NCBI GenBank assembly: GCA_039920305.1
Contig: JBDSEA010000111.1
Location: 1-8,486, forward strand
Source of the DNA: DASRAJ01 sp039920305
GTDB taxonomy: Bacteria > Bacteroidota > Bacteroidia > Chitinophagales > UBA10324
Reading direction: 5' to 3'
DNA length: 8,486 bases
The position numbers were made by a program, and so were the translations under genes. The notes under the pieces are model-generated. The model had not been told where the DNA came from. It saw only the letters and a list, made by a program, of their open reading frames with translations, and did no database searches. This document shows positions 1 to 6,666 of the stretch, in pieces (the stretch's first letter is position 1; each line of letters starts with the position of its first letter).

Positions 1-1
1 C

Positions 2-3000
2 TCCTTCACCAATACTTCTACCGGCGATTCCCTGATCACCTATCAATGGTTCTTCGGCAGTGATTCAACAGCCGATACTTCTATCAATCCCGTACATTAT
101 TTTTCACCCTGCGACACATACCAGGTTACCCTGATCGCAAAGGATTCATCAGGCGCTTCAGATACTGCTTCACAATCCATTGTAATTCACTGCCCGCCAC
201 AGGCTGCATTCACCTTTACTCAAAGCTCATTTTGTGATTCAGCAACCCTGGCATTTACCAATACCAGCTTCTCTGAAGATGAGGTTGCCGGCTGGCAATG
301 GAATTTCGGTGACGGAGACTCTTCGGAACTTGCAAACCCGGTTCATTTTTATGATACAGCAGGAATTTATATTGCATCATTCACCCTCACCACCGTGAAC
401 GGATGCACAGGTACTTTCAGCGACAGCGTCTTGATACATGCATCACCATCAGCAGCCTTCACCTTTACCGGTTCAGCAGGCTGCCCCGGTGATACAGTAA
501 CTTTTTCTGATGCTTCCATTTCAGATGACCCGGTGGCTGAATGGCTCTACACCTTTGGAGATGCTGCGAGCGGAGCAAATGATTCTTCTTTCGCTCAGGT
601 TGCATCCCACGTTTTTTCATCACCCGGCGATTTTGCAGTCACGCTGAAAGTGACCACAGTTTTTGGCTGTACAGATGTTATGACACAAATGATCTCTGTG
701 AAACCAGCGCCTTCGGCAGATGCAGGCGCTGATGCAACCATTTGCAAGGGTGATTCAGTGCAGCTGCAGGCGGGTGGCGGAGTTTCATACCTGTGGAACC
801 CTGATTCAGCGCTAACCAATGATTCAGTTTCCGGCCCGCTTGCTTTTCCTTCTTCCACCACTCATTATTACGTCACCGTTACTGACAGCTCCGGATGCAG
901 CGCTATTGACTCAGTCACCGTGTTTGTGAATGGGGTGAATGCTGATGCCGGGAATGATACCTCAATCTGCAGTGGCGATACCGCGATGCTTCACGCTTCC
1001 GCAGGAATTTCATTTTTATGGCAGCCCGGTGCTTCACTCAGCAGTGATTCCATTCAAAATCCCATTGCATTTCCATTGCAGACCACGGTTTACACGGTAA
1101 CCGTGATTGATTCTTCAGGGTGTTCACAAAATGATACCGTCACTGTGATGGTACATCTTCCTGAAGCTGTTGAAATCACCGGGCTTGCTCCTGACTACTG
1201 TGGCAATAATCCTGTAATAACGCTCACTGCAAATCCTGAAGGAGGCATATTTTCAGGCAGCGGAGTAACCGGAAACCAAATAGATCCTTCTTCCCTCCCG
1301 CCTGAAAATGCATACTCTGTTATCTACACTTTTACTGATTCTATCGGGTGCACAGGCGCTGATACGGCAGAAGTTTTCATTCATTCTATACCGGCAATCA
1401 CTGCAACCGGTGATACTTCGATTTGCTTTGGTGACACTGCGCAATTGAATGTAACCGGTGGTGAGACCTATTCCTGGCAGCCTGCATTTTTTGTTTCTGC
1501 TGATTCAATTTCCAATCCGGTGGCTTTTCCTTTTTCAACAACTGTTTTTATTGTTGAAGGATCTGACAGCAATGGTTGCTCAGTAATGGATTCTGTCACA
1601 GTAACCATTCTCAACAGCATCCCGGTTAATGCCGGAAATGATACTATGATCTGTGACGGAACGAATGCCATGCTTCATGGAAGCGGTGCTGACAGCTACT
1701 CATGGTCGCCCGGCAATTTCCTGAATGATTCCACTATTGCAAACCCCATTGCTTTTCTTACTTCAGCCACCACGTTTATACTCACCGGTACTGCAGGAAA
1801 TTGCAGCAGAAAAGATTCAGTGAACGTTACCGTGAATCTGATTCCAGTGGTGAGTGCCGGAAACGATACAACAGTTTGCTTTGGCTCCTCTGTGCAGCTG
1901 CATGCTGCTGGTGCCCTGAATTATCAATGGCAGCCCGGTATTTCACTGAGTGATTCCGCTATTGCCGATCCTGTTGCCTCACCCCTGACAAGTGTTACCT
2001 ACACTGTTACAGGATCAGATTCCATTGGCTGTGCGGCTGCAGACGATGTAACCGTAGTGGTGTATGCACTGCCGCAAATCTTCATCTTTGCAGACCCCTC
2101 CATTTGTTTTGGTGATACGATCCCGATATATGCAACGGGCGCAAATACATTTCAATGGCAGCCTGTAACAGGATTGAGCGCACCGGATAATAACTCAACC
2201 CTTGCCTTTCCCGAAGTAACAACAACCTATACTGCGTTCGGTACTGATGTGCATGGCTGCACCGGCTTTGCCGATTCAACTATTGTGGTGTTCCCGCTAC
2301 CGGAAATTGTTGTGACAGATGATCAAACCGTTTGTCCGGGCATTCCTGTCCAGCTTTCTGCCTCCGGCGGAAATATTTATTCATGGCAGCCGTCGCAGGG
2401 ACTGGATGATGATTCAATCAGTAATCCTGTAGCAACGGTAAATGCATCAATCACCTATACCGTGACCGTAACGAATGAAAATTTTTGCACTGCAAGAGAT
2501 TCTGTGGTGCTCACACTCGTTCCGTCATTAATGGCAACAGCTTCTGATGACATTATCATTTGTAAAGGGACTTCGGCACAATTGTTCGCGGACGGCGGTC
2601 AGACTTACCTGTGGCTCCCTTCAGCAAGCCTGAATGACGGGAACATCCATGATCCCGTTGCTTCTCCTGATTCAACAACAACATATACCCTGTATGTGAG
2701 CGATGGAGCTTGTTACACTGATACCTTCAGCGTAAAGGTGACCGTACAGGATCAGCCGGTGATCAATGCAGGCCCGGACTTGAATGTGATCAGCGGATCA
2801 TCTACTCAGCTCATGGTGACAGGAACAGGCGGCGCCTATCAATGGATGCCCGAAGAGGGATTGGACTGTGCCACGTGCTTAAGCCCCGTAGCTACGCCTC
2901 AGCAAACCACCACATTTACTGTTACTGTCACAGATTCAGCAGGATGCAAGGCCAGTGATGAAGTCGTGATCACTGTAGCGTGCGGTGATGATGTGGTATT

Positions 3001-3265
3001 TGTTCCGGATGCATTTACTCCCAATGATAACGGGCACAATGATGTATTCCTGGTACGGGCTCTTGGTAATCTTACGCTCCATTATTTCCGGGTTTATGAC
3101 CGGTGGGGAAAAATAATTTTCGAATCGCACGACTTTGATTACGGATGGGATGGAACCTACCATGACAAGCCGATGATGCCCGGTGCATACCTGTATGAAT
3201 TCGAGGTGAACTGTGAGAATGGAATAGAAGTGAGGAAGCAGGGAAACGTGACGTTGCTGAGATAA
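2..3265 (+). CDS. Large PKD/Ig-repeat surface adhesin with type B (CHU_C) T9SS C-terminal domain, 5' partial
   Basis: The frame is open from base 2, so the true start lies upstream; the GTG at 395 is inside a PKD domain and is not a start. The visible part is 1087 residues. Three PKD domains come first (about residues 1-64, 65-147, 148-238), with W-x-FG or FGDG-type motifs and cysteine pairs. Ten units of about 75 residues follow (239-996), most reading AG-D-T-I-C-x-G-D ... W-x-P ... NPVA-x-P ... TTTYTVTVTDS-x-GC. The end (about 998-1087) is a CHU_C domain: FVPDAFTPNDNG, then YDRWGK, GWDGTY and a G-x-VTLLR terminus. CHU_C is the type B cargo signal of the type IX secretion system, so the product is inferred to be exported across the outer membrane and held on the surface, like SprB-type adhesins. 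I see no catalytic domain. The PorP/SprF-family gene just downstream supports this reading. Ligand and full length are unknown; orthology to sprB is not claimed. Confidence 0.95.
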   Translation, partial: SFTNTSTGDSLITYQWFFGSDSTADTSINPVHYFSPCDTYQVTLIAKDSSGASDTASQSIVIHCPPQAAFTFTQSSFCDSATLAFTNTSFSEDEVAGWQWNFGDGDSSELANPVHFYDTAGIYIASFTLTTVNGCTGTFSDSVLIHASPSAAFTFTGSAGCPGDTVTFSDASISDDPVAEWLYTFGDAASGANDSSFAQVASHVFSSPGDFAVTLKVTTVFGCTDVMTQMISVKPAPSADAGADATICKGDSVQLQAGGGVSYLWNPDSALTNDSVSGPLAFPSSTTHYYVTVTDSSGCSAIDSVTVFVNGVNADAGNDTSICSGDTAMLHASAGISFLWQPGASLSSDSIQNPIAFPLQTTVYTVTVIDSSGCSQNDTVTVMVHLPEAVEITGLAPDYCGNNPVITLTANPEGGIFSGSGVTGNQIDPSSLPPENAYSVIYTFTDSIGCTGADTAEVFIHSIPAITATGDTSICFGDTAQLNVTGGETYSWQPAFFVSADSISNPVAFPFSTTVFIVEGSDSNGCSVMDSVTVTILNSIPVNAGNDTMICDGTNAMLHGSGADSYSWSPGNFLNDSTIANPIAFLTSATTFILTGTAGNCSRKDSVNVTVNLIPVVSAGNDTTVCFGSSVQLHAAGALNYQWQPGISLSDSAIADPVASPLTSVTYTVTGSDSIGCAAADDVTVVVYALPQIFIFADPSICFGDTIPIYATGANTFQWQPVTGLSAPDNNSTLAFPEVTTTYTAFGTDVHGCTGFADSTIVVFPLPEIVVTDDQTVCPGIPVQLSASGGNIYSWQPSQGLDDDSISNPVATVNASITYTVTVTNENFCTARDSVVLTLVPSLMATASDDIIICKGTSAQLFADGGQTYLWLPSASLNDGNIHDPVASPDSTTTYTLYVSDGACYTDTFSVKVTVQDQPVINAGPDLNVISGSSTQLMVTGTGGAYQWMPEEGLDCATCLSPVATPQQTTTFTVTVTDSAGCKASDEVVITVACGDDVVFVPDAFTPNDNGHNDVFLVRALGNLTLHYFRVYDRWGKIIFESHDFDYGWDGTYHDKPMMPGAYLYEFEVNCENGIEVRKQGNVTLLR
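716..2989 (+). repeat. Ten tandem ~75-residue Ig-like/PKD-like units inside the adhesin
   Basis: Units begin near 716, 938, 1172, 1391, 1628, 1853, 2081, 2309, 2531 and 2765, giving a period of about 219-237 bases. Nine share the T-I/V-C-x-G start (degenerate in the last), W-x-P centre, NPVA-x-P and TYTVTVTDS-x-GC end. The third (1172-1390) is a different Ig-like fold type, with GGIFSGSGVTGN followed by YTFTDSIGC. Units are diverged in both protein and DNA, so the array is old rather than freshly expanded. It probably forms a rod that projects the missing N-terminal part away from the cell. Confidence 0.9.
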
Positions 3266-3353
3266 TTAAAACCCAGGAATGAAGAAATAAAAATGAAAAA
3301 GGAACAATTAAAGAGACCTGCCTTTGCGCGCATCACTGAAGTAGCAAGCAGAG

Positions 3354-3428
3354 CACCATTCACCCTGTTTCAGAATACACGTGATCAAGCTGATATTCAC
3401 CATTCATCCTTCACCATTCACCATTCTT
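3354..3428 (+). repeat. CACCATTCA low-complexity repeat in the spacer between adhesin and PorP/SprF genes
   Basis: The motif CACCATTC occurs at 3354, 3399, 3412 and 3419, the last two overlapping. Read in frame it gives IHHSSFTIHHSS, a composition that looks like translated intergenic repeat rather than protein. The whole 3266-3448 spacer holds no recognisable gene; an A-rich stretch with ATGAAAAAGG lies at 3281-3302. The repeat argues against starting the downstream gene at 3293. Confidence 0.6.
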
Positions 3429-3448
3429 CTTGCTTCCGAATTCACCGG

Positions 3449-4480
3449 ATGAGTGGTATTCTCACTTCTCTCTTTACGCGAAATTTCATTTCAATAACAT
3501 TCATCATACTTCATTTTTCATTTTTCATTTCAACCACCCTGCTTGCCCAGGATCCTCATTTCTCCCAGTTTTACGAGGCACCATTGCTTCTCAACCCCGC
3601 ACGGGCGGGCTTCATCAATGGCACTTATGAGCTCTCCGGAATTTACCGCAGCCAGTGGAAAGACATCACCATTCCCTTCAAAACCATTTCAGGAACGGGA
3701 AATATCAATATACCGGCAGGGAAAAACAAGAACAACATCTTAGGCATTGCACTTACTGACTTTGCTGATAAATCAGGTGATGGAGCATATGCCACCAATC
3801 ATCTGGACGCATGTTTTGCTTATCACAAAAACTTTGGTTCCGGCTTTAACCATTACCTCGGCGGTGGATTCATGATGGGAATCGCCACTACCTCTTTTGA
3901 TCAAAGCAAGCTGACTTTCGATGAGGATTTTATGAGTGGAACTAATACAGAGATAATAGAGAATAGCAACGCAAGCTTCCTGGATCTTGCCGCAGGCATG
4001 GAATATAATTTTTTGAGTGACGAAAAACATTTCAATGCTGGCTTCGCCTGTTACCATCTCACAAGGCCTGCAGTTTCTTATTCCAATACGGTAAGCTCAG
4101 TGATTTACCGGAAGTTTGTGCTGAATGCAGGTTATTCTGAAAAGCTCACCGGCACTATTGATTTTATTCCACGGGCAGCTTTTATCACACAGGGGCCTTC
4201 AAATGAGCTTGATCTCGGAGCGGATTTTAAATTCAGTCTTACCCGGAATGCGGCAACCAATTATGCCCTTTATGCAGGAGCTTATTACAGGTCCGGCGAT
4301 GCCTTTATTCCAAAGTTGCGGATTGATATGGGTGATCTCTCACTCGGCTTCAGCTATGATATTACGGTTTCTAAGCTTGCGGAAGCAAGCCAGACCGCAG
4401 GGGGTCCTGAAATAACCATCCTCTATATTGGGAGAATAAAAGGAATTTCTGCGGGAAGGATTTACAACCCGAGGTTTTGA
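3449..4480 (+). CDS. PorP/SprF-family type IX secretion outer-membrane protein
   Basis: The 343-residue product has the family hallmark straight after the signal peptide: QDPHFSQFYEAP then LNPARAG (residues 34-52). Family-typical blocks follow: a YRSQW motif, LGIALTDFADKSGDG, a run of amphipathic strands, the LGADFKFSL region, and an aromatic-rich C-terminus ending NPRF. The signal peptide is residues 1-33 (hydrophobic ITFIILHFSFFIS, cleavage LLA|QDP). ATG 3449 was chosen over the in-frame ATG at 3293 because the latter would put about 52 residues of repeat-encoded sequence before the signal peptide, and 343 residues fits the family's usual size. Family members are outer-membrane barrels needed to secrete or anchor type B CTD proteins, as SprF is for SprB. 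The gene follows a type B protein in the same orientation, so a dedicated partner role is inferred. A missing cleavage site or strong length mismatch with relatives would argue against this start. Confidence 0.92.
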   Translation: MSGILTSLFTRNFISITFIILHFSFFISTTLLAQDPHFSQFYEAPLLLNPARAGFINGTYELSGIYRSQWKDITIPFKTISGTGNINIPAGKNKNNILGIALTDFADKSGDGAYATNHLDACFAYHKNFGSGFNHYLGGGFMMGIATTSFDQSKLTFDEDFMSGTNTEIIENSNASFLDLAAGMEYNFLSDEKHFNAGFACYHLTRPAVSYSNTVSSVIYRKFVLNAGYSEKLTGTIDFIPRAAFITQGPSNELDLGADFKFSLTRNAATNYALYAGAYYRSGDAFIPKLRIDMGDLSLGFSYDITVSKLAEASQTAGGPEITILYIGRIKGISAGRIYNPRF

Positions 4481-4571
4481 AAACAGGGAGCTATGAAACA
4501 CAAATAACCTTTCGGTTTAACTACTCTTGTTATGGTGACGCAACAATTAATTATCTGCTGGTTGAATCTTT

Positions 4572-4587
4572 CAAAAAATATTTTTTG
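4572..4587. repeat. Perfect 16-base A/T palindrome in the spacer upstream of the propeller cluster
   Basis: The sequence CAAAAAATATTTTTTG equals its own reverse complement. It lies 92 bases after the PorP/SprF stop and 127 bases before the next start. As RNA it could fold only a weak A-U hairpin, and no T-run follows, so it is a poor terminator candidate; a protein-binding site is possible. The rest of the 4481-4714 spacer shows no gene. Confidence 0.4.
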
Positions 4588-4714
4588 GTAAGGTGATTTA
4601 TTGTATTCTTATAGTTCAGGTTTTTCACTTCAAGTTCTAAGCAGTTCTAACTACTTCCAGTGTCCTCTCCTGAAAAGAATTTTTACATTTAATGATTGCA
4701 AAAACTTCACCCGT

Positions 4715-6652
4715 ATGAAATCTATTCTCCTCGGTTTTCTCATCGCTTTTTTTTCGTCTCCTATTTACATTCCGAAAGTTGAAGCACAGACATTTTGCGG
4801 ATCTCCTCCCATCGTCACACCATTCATTAAGGAGTATTTCTATGGAGACATGGTTACAGCGTGGGCAATGGCACCGCTCACGGATGGCGGAGTCGTGATC
4901 GCTGGAGAGATTTTTACCAATAATGCAACGAAACGGAATGCTGTTGTTATACGCTTGGGGGCAAACTTGAGTGAAACATGGGTGCAGCCATTCACCAGTG
5001 ATGTGAATCTAGTTGCTTACGCAGTTGCTCAGGCATCAGATGGCAGCATATTGGTTTGCGGTACAAAGAAATCAAACCATTTCGGACCAACGCAGAACTA
5101 CAATGTTTGGTTTACTAAATTAGCTTTGAGTGATGGTCATGAACTTGTAACGGGTGGCTATGAATATGGAGGGGATGGGAATGAAGATGGATATGGAATA
5201 ATTGAAGACGTTACGAATCAACATTACATTATCGTTGGAGCCGCCGGAAAGGTAGCAACAGATGATCTCGCGAATTTTTCTTTAAATGGCGTTGGGGAAT
5301 TTTGGGCTTTTACAATTAAGACGAGCGATTATACAATTGACTATACAAATGGTTTCAACGCAATTTTTCCTGGAGCTTACACGTCATCAGATTCAGATGC
5401 GGATGATTTTGCCCGCAGTATTATCATAGATTTAAATGGCAACTATGTGATATCAGGCTTTTGCGCATCGTGTGAACCCCAAAATAGTGATATTCCTCCG
5501 CATCAAACGCAGCAATTGAAGTTAGTTAAGATTACGCCTACAGGAACGAATCTTAATTTGGATCCTGGTGAGTATGGTGAGGATTTTCATGATCAAGGCG
5601 GGTATCAGGTAATACAAACTTCTGACGGTGGATACTTATCAGCAGGAGTTCATCATCTACGTACTGTAGACTGTAAAAATTCTTATGGAACTAACAAACA
5701 CGATGCCTATGCGGTAAAGACCGCGAACGACGGAAGCAACCCTTGGACAGGAGGTTGCCTATTAGTCAATGGAATAAATTACGGTGGCTTCGATAAAGAC
5801 GAGGCGTATGGTGTGGTTCAAACACCTGATGGCGGATACCTTCTTGCAGGCGAGACACACTCTGCAAACAACGATGTAACCTGTAATCATGATGCCGATA
5901 ATATCACTTCAGATATTTGGTTCCTAAAACTCAACTCAAGCGGCAATCGCGAGTGGGACGGATCGCTTGGTGGTATCTACAATGATGAAGCGCACGCGAT
6001 TTTACGATTGTCCAATGGATCATATCTGGTAGCCGGGCATTATGGAAATACAGATGTTAAGCAAAAACTCTATGTTGTAAACTTTGCACTCACCTGCGAT
6101 ATTCCAACCGGAGAATATACTGATGAAAAAACTAAGATCTCAGCAAAGGTTCATTGGAATGTAACGAACTCAGCTAATAAATACAAAGTGCAATATCGGG
6201 TTACGGGCACAAACCCATGGATAACGGTTTCCGCAACTAACAACTACAAGAAACTCACAGGGCTTACCTGTAATACACAATATGATTGGCAGGTAAGATC
6301 AGTCTGTAATGATCTTAATTTGGGAAACTCAGCCTGGAGTTCAACTCAGACCTTTTCGACTTTGGCATGCAGATTAAGCGGTGATGATGATAAAGCATTT
6401 TCAGAAGTCCAGATTTTCCCAAACCCATTCTCAACTTCAACCACAATTTCATTCACAATTGTAGAAAACTCTCAGGTCACCATCGATCTTTTTGATTTAG
6501 CAGGAAGGAAATTAGAAACAATCCTCGACGGGAATTTAGAAGCCGGGATAAACTCAGTGCAGTTAAGCCGGGAGTTACTTGCTTCTGGAATTTATTTTCT
6601 TAAATTGAAAGTGAACGAAGAAACTACGATAACGAAACTGCTTGTTCAATAA
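4715..6652 (+). CDS. Secreted DGG-type beta-propeller protein with Fn3 and type A T9SS sorting domain
   Basis: The 645-residue protein begins with a signal peptide (1-24, cleavage VEA|QTFCG). The frame stays open upstream to a TTG at 4601, but only the ATG at 4715 places the signal peptide at the N-terminus. Residues about 45-459 hold seven repeats of 52-71 residues, each built on a D/E-A ... D/N-G-x-Y-x-x-A/S-G turn near residues 57, 109, 170, 241, 304, 372 and 434 (clearest: DGGYLSAG, DGGYLLAGETHS, NGSYLVAGHYGN), often followed by W-x-x-K-L. This fits a seven-bladed propeller common in Bacteroidota secreted proteins. A fibronectin type III domain follows (about 460-551; CDIPTGEY ... QYRVTGTNPW ... 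LTGLTCNTQYDWQV). The end (564-645) is a type A CTD: FPNPF, DLFDLAGRKLET, LEAGINSVQLS, GIYFLKL. The CTD directs T9SS export, with release or attachment to the surface. No catalytic residues are recognised; the ligand is unknown. It is the first gene of a tight three-gene run. Confidence 0.93.
   Translation: MKSILLGFLIAFFSSPIYIPKVEAQTFCGSPPIVTPFIKEYFYGDMVTAWAMAPLTDGGVVIAGEIFTNNATKRNAVVIRLGANLSETWVQPFTSDVNLVAYAVAQASDGSILVCGTKKSNHFGPTQNYNVWFTKLALSDGHELVTGGYEYGGDGNEDGYGIIEDVTNQHYIIVGAAGKVATDDLANFSLNGVGEFWAFTIKTSDYTIDYTNGFNAIFPGAYTSSDSDADDFARSIIIDLNGNYVISGFCASCEPQNSDIPPHQTQQLKLVKITPTGTNLNLDPGEYGEDFHDQGGYQVIQTSDGGYLSAGVHHLRTVDCKNSYGTNKHDAYAVKTANDGSNPWTGGCLLVNGINYGGFDKDEAYGVVQTPDGGYLLAGETHSANNDVTCNHDADNITSDIWFLKLNSSGNREWDGSLGGIYNDEAHAILRLSNGSYLVAGHYGNTDVKQKLYVVNFALTCDIPTGEYTDEKTKISAKVHWNVTNSANKYKVQYRVTGTNPWITVSATNNYKKLTGLTCNTQYDWQVRSVCNDLNLGNSAWSSTQTFSTLACRLSGDDDKAFSEVQIFPNPFSTSTTISFTIVENSQVTIDLFDLAGRKLETILDGNLEAGINSVQLSRELLASGIYFLKLKVNEETTITKLLVQ
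6413..6601 (+). repeat. Copy 1 of the duplicated type A CTD segment
   Basis: This 189-base stretch of the DGG-propeller gene aligns without gaps to 7939-8127 in the Kelch gene. My hand count gives 32 mismatches (about 83% identity), including a 22-base exact run spanning the ENSQVTI codons. Many third positions match, which points to a fairly recent common origin or gene conversion. Confidence 0.8.
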
Positions 6653-6666
6653 AAAATATCTAAATC

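Noticed and set aside
716..2989. Regular ~225-base periodicity considered as a CRISPR or DNA-level satellite
   Set aside because: The period is far too long for CRISPR, the DNA copies are diverged, and the repetition is fully explained by protein domains.
595..3363. Several minus-strand open frames opposite the adhesin (595-861, 1253-1444, 1468-1671, 2082-2279, 2936-3163, 3157-3363)
   Set aside because: They lie opposite a strongly supported coding region, show no domain or signal-peptide logic, and arise from the repeat codon composition.
3430..4415. Alternative frames within the PorP/SprF gene (plus strand 3430-3630, 3543-3743, 4125-4415; minus strand 3773-4057)
   Set aside because: They overlap the well-supported PorP/SprF frame and encode no recognisable protein.
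4506..4517. Small hairpin AACC-TTTC-GGTT after the PorP/SprF gene, considered as a terminator
   Set aside because: The stem is only four base pairs and no T-run follows.
4584..4611. TTTG at 4584-4587 with TATTCTTA at 4604-4611, considered as a Bacteroidota promoter (TTTG / TAnnTTTG)
   Set aside because: The -7 element mismatches at two key positions and the spacing is about 16 bases, shorter than the usual 19-21.
4601..4714. Upstream TTG start for the DGG-propeller gene
   Set aside because: It would place 38 residues in front of a clear signal peptide that begins at the ATG at 4715.
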